Assembly (NCBI GenBank): GCA_008921705.1
Contig: VFFE01009084.1
Location: forward strand, 699,139-763,138
Source of the DNA: Burhinus oedicnemus
Lineage: Eukaryota; Chordata; Aves; Charadriiformes; Burhinidae
Length of the DNA stretch: 64,000 nt
Direction of reading: 5' to 3'
The notes under the pieces were generated by a model, which saw only the letters and a list, made by a program, of their open reading frames with translations, had not been told where the DNA came from and did not search any database. The position numbers and the translations under genes were made by a program. Below are positions 24,237 to 35,604 of this stretch, in pieces. The number at the start of each line of letters is the position of its first letter. Within the stretch, counting starts at the first letter, position 1.

Positions 24237-27200
24237 GCTGATATTTGGTAGAAAATGTGTAATATCTACAGCTGAGTGAATACGTGAAAAAAATGAAGGT
24301 ATGTACCCACCTAAGTGCTTTGTCACTTGCCATGTTTGTGTGAATGTCAAAGTGTTAGCCAGTAGGCTTACATCAGGAACTCGTTTTCATTAATTTGACA
24401 ACAGATGTCTGGTAGAAGACCTACTTGTTTGAGCCAATGTTTTTGTAAGGGCTTGACTGGGAGCAAGAGAAAAATCTATTTCTTGATGTACTGTTCTTTC
24501 ACTTTTTCTTAATGGTAAAATTATTCCCCTCTTCCTCTGAACTAAATTACATGTCACTGACAAAGACAGGATACAAGGCTACCCTAGCATGGTATTTCCT
24601 GCACTGCTGCAATGCATGTAGCAATGACCTTTGCCATAATAACTAAAACATATCCGATCCTGGAGTCTAAAATGTTCTCCTTGTTCATTGGAGAGAAGAT
24701 AATTTAGAAACCCTTCAGGTCTGAGCCAAGGCTCATGGTGAATGAGGGATATTAGTTAGGAAAATCTAAGTGAGCTGAGAGACTGCTTTTGTCCTTGTCA
24801 CTGGATCAGATGAGAGGAGAAGGAGAGGTAAGACATTAAATAAATATGATCATGTTGGACACATATCAAAGATGCTCTACAGAAAGAGTGCTGAATGAAT
24901 AATAAAATTTCATTGTGAAGCGGCTTATACCTGCAATAGACTTGTTTGTCTGGCAGGTGGATTTACCTGCAGAAGAGCCAGAGATGACATTCACATCATT
25001 ACAAGTTGCTTTAATTCTTGACAACCTGGTGGCCTTTGAGTTCAGGTTGTAAAGGTCTCCTGTAATGATAATTATTTTGCTTCAGGCATACCAGATGCAT
25101 TTGTTGGCTGCATAACAGCATCTTATTTCCATTAATTTATCTTCAAACTCCATACAGTCGCCTTAATGGAGAATGGGAAACTTATCTTGAAGATCCTATT
25201 TGTTTAGACTCTTATGAGAAAAAAATATACAGATCTGACTTGCATTGTATTAACATTGATCTGTAGTAGAGGAAGGGTCGAAGTTCAACTATTCCATTGT
25301 TGGCATTCAAATGGGTAATCTCAAATGTTTATTTTTGTTTACAATGTACTCAGATGTTTCTTTTTGAAATAAAAGGAAATTTTCACTTTTTTCAAGCATG
25401 AACACTTCTCAGATGAAATTGCAGTTAATTGAAGCTGTAATTGCTTTAGATGAACATCATTACAATGCTTAGAAAGTAATTTTGATGGGTTGGTTTAAAT
25501 TGGCTTTTGAAAGAAAACCTGCAGCATTTTTATGCTACTTTTTAAAAAAGTTCAAAACAGAAGATTTAATTTGGATGGAAGAATTAAAAAAGATTCTAAG
25601 ATTTTACGTATCTTGTTAGAACACTGAAGTCCTGAATGAAGGAAGAAAAGTTAGGAGGGTTACCAACAGTTTGAATGCTATACAAGTATGTTATAATTAA
25701 ATGTATCCATAATATAGTGTCTTGACACATTTTTTTTGTTAGTGAGAAAGTTTTTTCCCACCCCATGCCTGGGATCTAAGATGCTGCTATTGATATTGTG
25801 TCATCTGCAAATGTAATTAAGAATTTCCATAAGACAGTTTTTTTTAAAAAAGGGGCTATTTCCACAGAGTTCCTCTAGCCACCACATGCCTGTAGGGTGC
25901 TCAGTATTCTACTGACAGGTCAAAAGAAAATGGAGTACATATACGTGTGTCTTAGGTTTGTACTTCTCAAGTGGCTGTCAAGGAAATCAGTGGAGTTGTG
26001 AAAGCAAAAAACCAATGTGTTCCTGGCAAATTGCAAAAATACAGAGTCACAATCATACTAGTAAAGCCTGTTCATGGAGCTTTATATATTGTGAAACAGC
26101 TACACGCCTGTTTACGTATCACTGTGCCTGTTGCTTTAGGTCTTTTCCAAGGTGCAACGGCGGTCTACAATAAACAGAACACAGCTCTGTGGAAGCAGCA
26201 GCTATGACTGCTTGATCCAGCTGTGGCTGTGCAAGAACATCCATCCCAGGGACATGGCAGGAGCAACAATACATCATCTCCATGACTGTCAATCCAACTG
26301 CTGGCTGAAACGGGGCTGCTGCAGTCAGTGCCCATGGGGCTGGTACACAGAGGGATTTCTCTGGGGTTTTTAACTAAGACCAGTCTGGGGCCTAGGTAAA
26401 CCCAGCTCCTCCACGAGAGCATGGTGGCACCTTCTAAGTTATGAGCGGAGGGACGATGTGAGCTACGGGCTGATAGTGCGAATCTTCATTTTGAGTAAAT
26501 GCCTGAGTGACTTGGTGGGACCTGGGGACTGTTGATATCACAATGTCAGGATATCACTGCTAGCTCTTTCTCCATCTCTCTCTCTTTCTGAGGTTGGCCA
26601 CCTCCTCTCCTCCCTTCCCCACATATGGTGTTTAAGCACCACCAGCCAAAATCTATCATACTTTGTGTTGGCATACAATGTGCCAGCAGCCTGATTCAAA
26701 CAATCAGCCAAGCATACTGTCTGAAGTGTACTGATGTCAAAATTTGTTTGGCAATCACATCAAAATGCATCTGTTCATACCATTTCCCATACTTTTGTGG
26801 AGGTAGGGAAAAAAAAGCAGTCTTGGATTTTGTTATGTCTAGTTTTGGTACCAGCTCAAAATCTGAAATGCAGAAAGCTGTTTATTTAAAAAAAACCCCA
26901 CAAATTAAGGGAAAAATAATAAACTCACCAATATTCTTCCTATATCCTTAACATAGTCACAATAGCTCTTGGTGCTCCTATGCTAAAAGAGGCAAATATA
27001 CATCACCAAGAGCAAAGCAGCAAATGCATACCTTGTCTAAGCTTGGCACAACTGGCTAGAATTCTTACATCTGGAAACTTTCCTGTAAGAGATGCAAAAC
27101 ATGTCAAAGAGGGATATTGATTTTTCTAGTATAAATCATAATAATTTCACAAATGAAAGGTATATTAATGAAAAGTTTATTTTCCAGTATTAATGCATCT

Positions 27201-30184
27201 ATGTTTCTGATGTAGAAATGTAAATAAATCATGGTTTTTGTCAACTTTGCTGGCAGAATTTCTAAATATTGACCTGAGCTTAGGCACCAGCACTATTTTT
27301 ATCAGCTTTTAGCTCAGAGACTGATAGAGTATTTATCTGTAAAATAGCTTCTCTGAAATACAGCTGTGAAAAATATAAAGGTCTAAATAATACAATATTT
27401 AGTAATATTTATGGGAAGATGGCAGTGAAAAGTAAATAAGCTCCAGCACAAACCTCTGCTGTAGGAACATCAGAAGGACTTTCTGGTCAAAATAGTGCAG
27501 CACAGACTTTTCTGAAGATAAGAACTGGCCTTATAGTTACAAACTTTTAGACATAGCTGGTCTTGGCAGATGTTATGCTGAGTGGAGCTAAAGAAGAAAA
27601 AGCAGCCTTTTAGTAGATACTCTCCTGTGTACAATATCTTTATTACATATTAGTTTATCGTAGGGTGGTGTCTTTTAGTTAAGGGGTATATGAGCTACTT
27701 TCAATCTTGAGATGTGATTGAGAAAATCATGTTCCTAAATACAAGAAACAGTCCTCATAAAGTCAGCCTCGGTGGAAAATGTTTAGGGAGTCACAAATTA
27801 AGAAATTTAAAATCCCTTCTCTCCAGGAAAATCCTTTCATTTGTATACTCTAGGTTACATCTTTCCTTGCCATGATAAAGCCTCAGGAAGGAAATAGAGT
27901 ACAAACCTATCTATGAGGATCCTTCTAGGGAGCTTTGTAAAGAAATATTCCCTCTAGAGGAAATCTGGTGAGATGGGGAAGAAATGTGTCTGAAGTTCTC
28001 ATGGATAGCTGCACAGACTGAAGAATACAACCTTTTCTTTATGCTCTGCCTGACGTCCCGCTTTCCTCTTGTCTCTGGTTTGATTCTTTCTCCCTGCTAC
28101 ATTTCTGTCAGGGTGGATGGGACTGGAAGCCACATTAGAAGCTGTGTTTATTTCCTCGTTAATAACCTGCTGGAATACTCCACAGGTCACAAGGGCTTCT
28201 GCTGCAGAGACTGGCTGTTTCCCATACTCACCTAACTTGACGCTGATGGGATTTCTTCTGTTTTAAATAATTTGCTTGTTACGCTGCTTTGGGGTAATAC
28301 CACCCAATTTACTCTCATTTTCTTCACCACAGAGGTGATCAGAGAGAATAAACTTCTAAAACATTTTGTTTTCTAGCTTTCAGAAGGGTAATTTGTTGCT
28401 CTACCAGCTACGGAAAATTGAAACTATAATACAAAAGAGGTTACTATTTGTCTCAAATAAGCATTTAACTTAGCTTTAATGAGCAAGTTACTGTATATTA
28501 ATTAAATCTAAATAGCTCATTGAGAGGCTTTTTCTGAGATTTTTCCTTGCCATCTGGTTAGCTTGTTTTAAATGACAAAAGCAATAAGTACTTAATTACA
28601 TTCCTATTAATATATTTTAATTTCTGAATCTTTTGAGCTTTTTAATAGGAATTTCTCAATGTATAGTGAAATCTCTATGCTGCTCATAGAGATTTTGTCA
28701 GGTAAGAGTAGTTACTTGCACTAACAGCTTTGCTAGAGAGTGCTGCTGTAACATGTCTTTGGAACTATGTCATGAAGACAAGAACAAATGTCAGCATTTT
28801 GCATGTGTTGTGGAAGCTTTAGAATGAAAACCGGAGCCCTAGCAAGTACCTGCTGAAGCAGATTTCACATTTGTTTCTCCTGGTGCTTCTGCTCAGTAAA
28901 ACTAAGTCTGCCTTGCAAGGTAACAGCCTGTGAATTTCCCTGTCTTGCCAAGCTCTAGAACAGTGACATACTAGAATAGGATCGTTCTGGAGGCAGCGTA
29001 GACTAACTGGCCATTTCAACCATTGCCAGCTCCTAGTGTTCCTGCTACAATTCACCTGTGTACTGCCACTGCTGTCACCTCTCTCTAGACAGGGGTCATC
29101 TATGTCTCCCAGGATGCAGAAAAAAACAGGGCCCCATAACAGAAGGAGACCTTTTTTCTTTTTAAATTAGGTGATATAAGGTGCAGCTGGTAAACAAATA
29201 ACTGGAATTATCACACTATTTAAAGAAACATTCTCAGCTGTATGTTTAGTGTTCTATGAAGTCTAGTGAAAAAAGAAATCTTTTTCTGTATTTGTTGAAA
29301 AGGAAAAGTCTTCTTGAAGGCTAGCTGCTGTTTTTTTGTCACAGCTGTGATCTGGTTGCCATTAGATATGGGTAACTGTAATTTCCACAAAATCATCTTT
29401 TCAGCTTGCATTTAAATACTATTAGCCACATCAACTCTCACTAAGTGACATGCTGAGTGACTGATAGAAAATGAATGCCAGCGGTACCTGGTAAATAAGA
29501 AAAATGCCATTACCTGTTCTTCAGGGCCACCTTGATCTGCAGCCACAGATATTATGGTCAAGCATTCACCAGCTTTACAGGGAATGCCACAAATGGCAAA
29601 AGATAGGCATTGTCCCTAAAGGACATTTTATTCCTTGCCAAAACCATAAGGGTGCCATAGGGAATGCTCAGAGTTGATGTACAATCTCCCTGTGCTGCTT
29701 ACTGTGGCCAAGTGGGAACTGAGTACAGTTTCTGTGACAACGACCACTTTTCATTAGTGAAGAGATAATGGTAACACGGCACCTAAAGGAATTTGCTTTT
29801 TTATACTGTTCAGAAAGTAATGTAGAAAGAAAAGGTAAGAGAACTTCCTAGAGACTGCAGGACTATGACTGGCCAAAGAGAAGGGTTTTCCAATTGCAAG
29901 GAACACTGGGGTGTTGTGTTAGGTTTGGTTCACAGTGGATCTAATTTGTTTGTTATTTTCCTGTGCTGCTCATAAAACTTATTTGGATTTGAAAAGTTGT
30001 AGTTTCAGTGTCATTTTTTAAGAGTCAAAACCTCACAAAAGTCAACAGGCAGCTCCATACAAAATATGTTTAGATATTTTGTCAGCCAGGAAGAAACTTC
30101 AGATAAGAGCATGCAGAAAATAGTGAAAACCCTCAAAACCCACCATCATTTAGCACCTGGATAATGATATAATTACAGATTCAA
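24237..30184. other. Mostly unique AT-rich DNA
   Basis: No gene or repeat family identified. The parts at 25060-25480 and 28430-28690 are rich in TAATTA and ATTAA core motifs. The part at 25.96-26.53 kb is GC-richer, with short overlapping ORFs that are not recognisable. Confidence 0.55.
28649..28701 (+). other. Candidate short exon (53 nt) in AT-rich DNA
   Basis: The acceptor is GAGCTTTTTAATAG, and the donor is TTTGTCAG|GTAAGAG, strong. The frame NFSMYSEISMLLIEILS is open. It lies in a stretch rich in TTAATTA-type homeodomain core motifs, so it may instead be part of a regulatory element. Confidence 0.15.
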
Positions 30185-31497
30185 CGGCAGAATGCTTAAC
30201 AGCCAGCGTGACTGTCTCATACAGTCTCCACACAGGGGGCTCTGCCAAACAGAACGTGTCCTCTCAGACCCGTTTGAATACCATGTCATGTCCGACTAAT
30301 CTGATAGCCTTCTATGATGGGGTGACTGGACAGATAGATGAGGGGAGGGCAGTGGATGTTGTCTACCTTGACTTCAGCAAGGCTTTTGGCAGTGTCTCCC
30401 ACAGCATCCTCATAGGCAAGCTTAGGAAGTGTGGGTTGGATGAATGGGCAGTGGGGTGGATTGAAAACTGGCTGGCAGACAGAGCTCAGAGGGTTGTGCT
30501 TAGTGGCACAGTTGGAGGTCTGTGACAAGTGGTGTTCCCCAGGGGTCAGGACTGGGTCCAGTCCTGTTCAATATATTCATCAATGACCTGGATGAAGGGG
30601 TAGAGTGTACCATCAGCAAGTTTGCCGATGACACAAAACTGGGAGGGGTGGCTGACACACCGGAAGGCTGTGCTGCCATTCAGCGTGACCTGGACAGGCT
30701 GGAGAGTTGGGCAGAGAGAAACCTCATGACGTTCAACAGGGGCAAGTGTAGGGTACTGCACCTGGGGAGGAATAACCCCATGCACCAGTACAGGTTAGGG
30801 GCTGACCTACTGGAAAGCAGCTCGGTGGAAAGGGACCTGGGAGTCCTGGTGGACAACAGGTTGACCATGAGCCAGCAATGTGCCCTTGTGACCAAGAAGG
30901 CCAATGACATCCTGGGGTGCATCAAGAGGTGTGTGGCAAGCAGGCCAAGGGAGGTCATCCTCCCCCTCTACTCTGCCCTGGTGAGGTCGCACCTGCAGCA
31001 CTGTGTCTGGTTCTGGGCTCCCCAGTTCAAGAAGGACAGGGAGCTGCTGGAGAGGGTACAGCAGAGGGCTACAAAGATAATTAGGGGGCTGGAACATCTT
31101 TCTTATGAGGAAAGGCTGAGAGACTTGGGTCTTTTTAGTCTGGAGAAGAGAAGACTCAGAGGAGATCTCATCAATGCTTATAAATACTTAAAGGGAGGGT
31201 GCCGGGAGGATGGGAGCAGTGTTTTTTCAGTGGTGCCCAGTGATAGGACTAGAGATAACGGGCACAAACTTGACCATAGGAAGTTCTATCTAGACATGAG
31301 GAGGAACTTCTTTCCTTTGAGGGTGACAGAGCACTGGAACAGGCTGCCCAGAGAGGTGGTGGAGTCTCTGACTCTGGAGACATTCAAAACCTGCCTGGAC
31401 TCCATCCTGTGCAATCTGCTCTGGGTGACCCTGCTGTGGCAGTGGGGTTGGACTAGTTGATCTCCAGAGGTCCCTTCCAACCCCTGTGATTCTGACT
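30185..31497 (+). mobile_element. CR1 LINE, 5'-truncated copy with native 3' end
   Basis: This is a chicken-repeat-1 (CR1) non-LTR retrotransposon fragment. It keeps the second half of the reverse transcriptase, the C-terminal ORF2 region and the short 3' end. The sense strand reads into AGAGGTCCCTTCCAACCCC and finishes with a single GATTCTG unit rather than a long octamer tail. The 5' end is truncated inside the RT, as in most CR1 insertions. Clear homology starts near 30270 (CPTNLIAFYDG). A weaker match (SQRDCL for the usual SQHGF) near 30193 suggests the element begins about 30185 with a short disruption between. GC content is well above the flanks, and it is the best-preserved repeat in the window. 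The exact 5' boundary is uncertain by about 80 bases. Confidence 0.95.
30208..31460 (+). pseudogene. CR1 ORF2 reverse transcriptase remnant, frameshifted
   Basis: Two overlapping frames together encode the RT core and C-terminal region of a CR1 ORF2 protein. The first frame (30208-30525) carries motif A, YLDFSKAFGSVSH, near 30367. The usual second Asp of KAFDTV is Gly here, but the first, metal-binding Asp is present. The frame stops at GTVGGL*. The second frame (30522-31460, 312 codons) resumes with [22 protein letters not shown], then motif C as FADDTKLGG near 30621, then the thumb and C-terminal part with [14 protein letters not shown] and [10 protein letters not shown]. The frame change at about 30520 and the missing N-terminal endonuclease make the copy non-autonomous. 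Any ORF caller will report it as a 312-aa protein, but it is a transposon relic and not a host gene. Confidence 0.93.
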
Positions 31498-32583
31498 TTA
31501 GCAACAGTTTCTTAATGCAGAATTTGAATAATCTTGAGTTAATAACAGGTTCATAAGCTACAGCTTGAATATCATCATAAGGAAATAACAGTGCTGAAAA
31601 TAATGTATTAACTGCAAAGGTGCCAGCCCATGTAACACAGGAATAAACTTTGTAATGAAAAATACATAATGTAAACCACCAAACCAATTTCTGTTTTTCA
31701 TCTTCTTTGCCCCATTCTTTCTCATTTTTCCCCTTGAGCAATGTTTCTTTTCTCCTTATCTTTCAGCCTCATGATCCCTATTTTCAGACTGCTAAAGGCA
31801 GCACAACTATTGCAGTTAGAGCAAAGTAGCAAACCATCTATCACATAATCTTATCCTATTCCAGCATCCTAAAATTCATTCTTCTGCCTGACCTCCCAGT
31901 CTTCTTCTTTTTAAGAGGGGAACAGAAAGTACCAGAGCTCTCGATTCAATTGCACTGGTTCCCTCTACTCTCCCCATTAGTTCTAAATTTCCACTGATGA
32001 ATCAGACCTGCCGGCTTTTCTTTAACCTTGGTTATGCAGCTGTCACTTATACTGTAATTGCAAAGACTTCAAACTGAAGAGAAGACAGGGAAGCAACTGC
32101 AGAGGTGCTTCTTAACAGGGCAAGAAAAAGGTGTGGTTTTACCTCAAATTAAACTAAACAAATGAGTATGCAAATGCTAGGTCAAGTTAAAGAGAGAACA
32201 TGGACAGTAAGGAAACCTCTCTAACTTCTATAAATTAACCATAAAACCAACTAGGTGACCTGTTTGAGGACCCAATCTGCTGATAAATTTTAGGGTTCGT
32301 TAGATGGGCAGAGACAAGAAAGGTGGTTAGGAAATATTCTCATAGGAACTTGCTGAGGGGCCAAACCTCTGAGGACTGGTACAAAACAAAGTGGTCCTTA
32401 TGTTGTTTCTGTTTAAGATCATGCTAGCATTCATCCTGATTCATCAGTTTCCAAGGGCTAAGATTGCTTATTGTGCCCTATTTTTATTGTGACCTGTGTT
32501 TTGCTCAGCTCAGTATGACTACAGCTGGGAATTGGGACCAGTATTTTTAGATCAGAGCAGGCCAGAAAGAAGTTATTTTTAAA

Positions 32584-32618
32584 ATATTATTATTATTATT
32601 GTTATTATTATTATTATT
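32584..32618. repeat. (ATT)n microsatellite
   Basis: About 35 bases of ATT units with one G interruption (ATTATTGTTATT) in the middle. Confidence 0.95.
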
Positions 32619-33203
32619 AAATTTCAGATGCTACTAGTTCTTATTAAACTGCAGGTCAGAAGCCTGTATTTCCCTGCAGCCACTATTGCCCATGGAGAGC
32701 ATGTAGAGCTCAGAGCAGCAACTAACAGTGTTTGTTTCCTGTGCATCGCCCTAAGGGAAGTCAATGCTGGTATACCTCCCATCTTCCTAGGAAATGATTT
32801 TCCCTGCAGCACAAAGGAGCTCTGCTAGAGATGGGAAGTGTAATTTGTAGCCTGCTGAGCCATTTTCATTCAATCTTGCCCTAGATATGGAGTTGTATGT
32901 GCAAGTTCACAACTTTTTGAAATGGAAAGTTAGGTAAGGTAAGTGACTAGTTCTTAGAAGAACTCAGCAGATATGTGCCATATATGCCTATGTGAAATGT
33001 GCCAGAGCTAGATAGAGTATGAGGGAGAATGAGCATGAGCAAACAAAACGATTCTTGCAATCAAGCCCTTTGATTACTTTACAGACACTTCAGTGGCAGC
33101 CCTGTAAATCAAAAAATGCTGGGTGGTCGGCAGCGAGAACTTAAAGTAGGAAATGTAAGTGATTGTGCGGTCCCCAGAACATTAATGATTAGACAGCTTA
33201 CCC

Positions 33204-33244
33204 AAGCTCTTGACTTAAGAATTTGTAAGCTCTTGACTTAAGAA
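33204..33244. repeat. Short direct repeat, 23-bp period
   Basis: AAGCTCTTGACTTAAGAA occurs at 33204-33221 and again, identical, at 33227-33244, separated by TTTGT. A local 23-bp tandem duplication. Confidence 0.95.
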
Positions 33245-34526
33245 CACCCAGTTGTGCAGCATGGCATGCAAGGGAGTCTTTCTGTGGTAATAATAATGTA
33301 AGAAAAATCAAGATCCACAGACAGTTAAATCAGAATAGACTGAAGAAACGTACAGGTTTATCATAAGTCTGTCATACCCAAATGTGGCAAAATCCTTCAT
33401 GGGAGAAACCTAAGACTGTAAGGAAAGGGATCTTGTGTGAGCAGATAGCTTTTTGTAGGCTGTGGTTTCCCTTCCCTCCCCCATTGCTTGTGGATGGCTG
33501 TAGCCTTGAAGCTCTGGGCTGCCAGGTGATCTAGACTCCTCAGTTTTCTCTCAGTCACAGTCAATACCTAGCCACTGTGGTCACCTCAGTAGGCTCAGAA
33601 AATGTACCAGGCGCCTCTGGTATGCTTCAGCACAGCCAGATTCATTATTCAGATAAGCCTGTGGTAGAGATGCATAGGAATACGTCAAGGAGCAAGAACC
33701 AGAAGACTTTAAGGGTAAATGCTCAAAAGACAGCTATAGAGGGCTGGACTCAGAAGGCAGAAGGTGACATGGGTGTGAAAGAATCTTGAAGAATTCCACA
33801 TGGAGAAAAAGTGGAGGTAAGAAATCCTACTACACTTTACCCATTTTTAATGGGGGAAACTTTAGCTGAGGCGTGAGGTATCCTGAAAGGGAGTGAAAGG
33901 GAGCAGTAAGATAATTATGTTAGGCGACTTTTAGCAGTTATAATCAATAATTCTTTATATAACACTGTTGTGAAACTCACAGTGCAATATTGAACTACTC
34001 CTGCCATCAGGATTAATAAAAGCCCACTTACAATGGACCTTCCTGGCTGGAGTGCCTTAATTGTAGTCCAGTCAAAAATCTATTTAAAACACCCTAATAG
34101 AGTCCTTAGTTCTAATGTAAAGACCTTCTTTGCTGTCCTGTGTACTTCTCACTGCCACACGCCAAAGGCATTTTTCACTGCCTAGGTGATAATATGCCTA
34201 TCCTGACATAAACGCTCACTCGCATAGTGAATCGCTTGGCACTTGGATATTTTTTTCTAGATTACTGTCAAGTCAGCTAGCTTGAAGGGGCAGCAGGTTA
34301 CTTTCAACAGCTGGCATGCTCTGGCAATAAATAAATTGTCCTATTTTATTTACATATTTTCATTTTGTCGTCCTTTTACTGACTGGATTTTATTTAAAGC
34401 CTCTAGAGGTATTAATACCAAATAAAAAGAATGTGCTGCTATAAAGATAGATAGAAGAGCTATATTACAATACCTTGAAACGTGCTTTATTCTTTTGAGC
34501 ATATATGAATGAGAATTGAATACAGT

Positions 34527-34548
34527 GGGGGGGGGAAGAGAGAGAGAG
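34527..34548. repeat. G9 run followed by AG repeats
   Basis: Nine G residues, then AAGAGAGAGAGAGG. A purine-only tract on the plus strand, notable in AT-rich surroundings. Confidence 0.9.
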
Positions 34549-35169
34549 GCGTCTCTGTCTGTACCTGTGTGTAAAGCCACAGACACATCTAGTGCTTAAG
34601 TATGAAAATGCCATTGTAACAAAAGTAAGGCTTTGATGTACCATATATTTACCTTTGAATTAGAAGAAAAATGACTACATTTTTGCAAGGGGAATAATTG
34701 AAGAATGAGGTGGAAAGGCCTTAGAAAAGCATATCTGAGTGGTGGATAAACAAGAAGAAAAATCAGTGGGTAGAAGTAAGATGATCATCCATAGATGTTA
34801 GACATGGTATTTTGAGATGTATGGGTTTGTCCAGGACACTGGCAATTTGTCATGGGTAGCCTTTTCTAAAACATTAATGTCCAGGACCTGAGTTCTGCTC
34901 ACCCAATGCACAGAAACAATCGTACTCCAAAACAAGATCTCTTGCAGTCTGACTTGGCCCTTGAAAGGTTGGACATATGCTTTTCTGCATTTGAAAGTAA
35001 AACTGTAAACATTGCAGTCACAAATCTGGCAACAAGAACAGTTGCTGTTTGCTTCTTACCACCAGCAATTGTGTATGGATTGTTTGCGATTAAAAGCTGC
35101 CCAAAAATTTGCAAATACAGTTACAAATTCTGGCTTAGAGAAGCGGCCAGTGTCTTGCAATGACAATAT

Positions 35170-35310
35170 TTGACTATAAAGCTGCCGTCAGCAAGCGAGC
35201 GCAGGACTGAGGTGTCGGGGTGGGGATGGGGGCGGTGAGCTGGGCAGGCAGCGAGCGGGGAAGGCGAAGCACAGTGGCACTATCGGGGAGCTGATTTTAA
35301 AAAGCTGTGC
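35170..35310 (+). promoter_or_regulatory. Candidate promoter: TATA box plus CpG cluster
   Basis: TATAAAG lies at 35175-35181. In the next 115 bases there are nine CpG dinucleotides (CTGCCGTCAG, AAGCGAGCGC, GTCGGGG, GGCGG, AGCGAGCGGGG, AGGCGAAG, ATCGGGG), while surrounding kilobases have almost none. GC-rich DNA at about 50% continues to about 36.2 kb. A transcription start about 25-30 bases after the TATA box would fall in the CpG cluster. No matching known promoter or LTR edge was recognised. The alternative is an old LTR, since an AATAAA follows at 35442. Confidence 0.35.
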
Positions 35311-35326
35311 AGGGCAACAATGCACA

Positions 35327-35446
35327 ATGCCACCACTCTTGGGGCTGCCCTCCACAACCCCTGTGAAGGGAACTCTCCCTGAGCCCATGGACATGGGTAT
35401 TTTGTCTGCTCTCCACCTCCCTATTAAACCTAACCCACAGCAATAA
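35327..35446 (+). CDS. Small ORF downstream of the CpG cluster (39 aa, hypothetical)
   Basis: ATG at 35327 opens a 39-codon frame, MPPLLGLPSTTPVKG... to ...KPNPQQ, rich in Pro and Leu. It ends at a TAA (35444-35446) embedded in an AATAAA hexamer (35442-35447). Promoter-like sequence, short ORF and polyadenylation-type hexamer thus follow one another within 280 bases. The product is not recognised. It could be a real small peptide, part of a first exon, or chance in GC-rich DNA. Confidence 0.18.
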   Translation: MPPLLGLPSTTPVKGTLPEPMDMGILSALHLPIKPNPQQ

Positions 35447-35487
35447 AACGTGGCCTCAATACTGCCCTTTTTTCTCCCTCTTTCCAG

Positions 35488-35604
35488 AGGAGTGCTGGCT
35501 GGTTACCTGCAGCTGCCAACTGCTGCCGAGCTGACTGGCTCATCTCCGTCTCCTCCTAGTGCACAGGACAGCCTTGAAATCCTCCCACAAAGAGAGTTTT
35601 TCAG
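35488..35604 (+). other. Candidate internal coding exon (117 nt)
   Basis: It is preceded by a strong 3' splice site: an almost pure pyrimidine run from 35464, then CTTTCCAG ending at 35487. It closes with TTTTTCAG|GTGATATG, a moderate donor. The frame taking one base from the left reads GVLAGYLQLPTAAELTGSS, then PSPPSAQDSLEILPQREFF, with no stop. Length is a multiple of three. The composition (Ser/Pro-rich with acidic residues) looks protein-like, and the segment lies 300 bases from the candidate promoter. No family was recognised. The donor is only average and conservation is unknown. Confidence 0.28.

Larger units (their letters stand above)
31498..35169. other. Unique DNA between the CR1 and the CpG cluster
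   Basis: It holds the (ATT)n, the 23-bp direct repeat and the G9/AG tract listed separately. The ORF at 34906-35163 ends just before the TATA box and is not recognised. Confidence 0.55.

Noticed and set aside
35175..35447. Interpretation as a retroviral LTR (TATA box followed by AATAAA)
   Set aside because: No TG...CA boundaries, primer-binding site, polypurine tract or second copy was found within the window. Kept only as an alternative to a host promoter.
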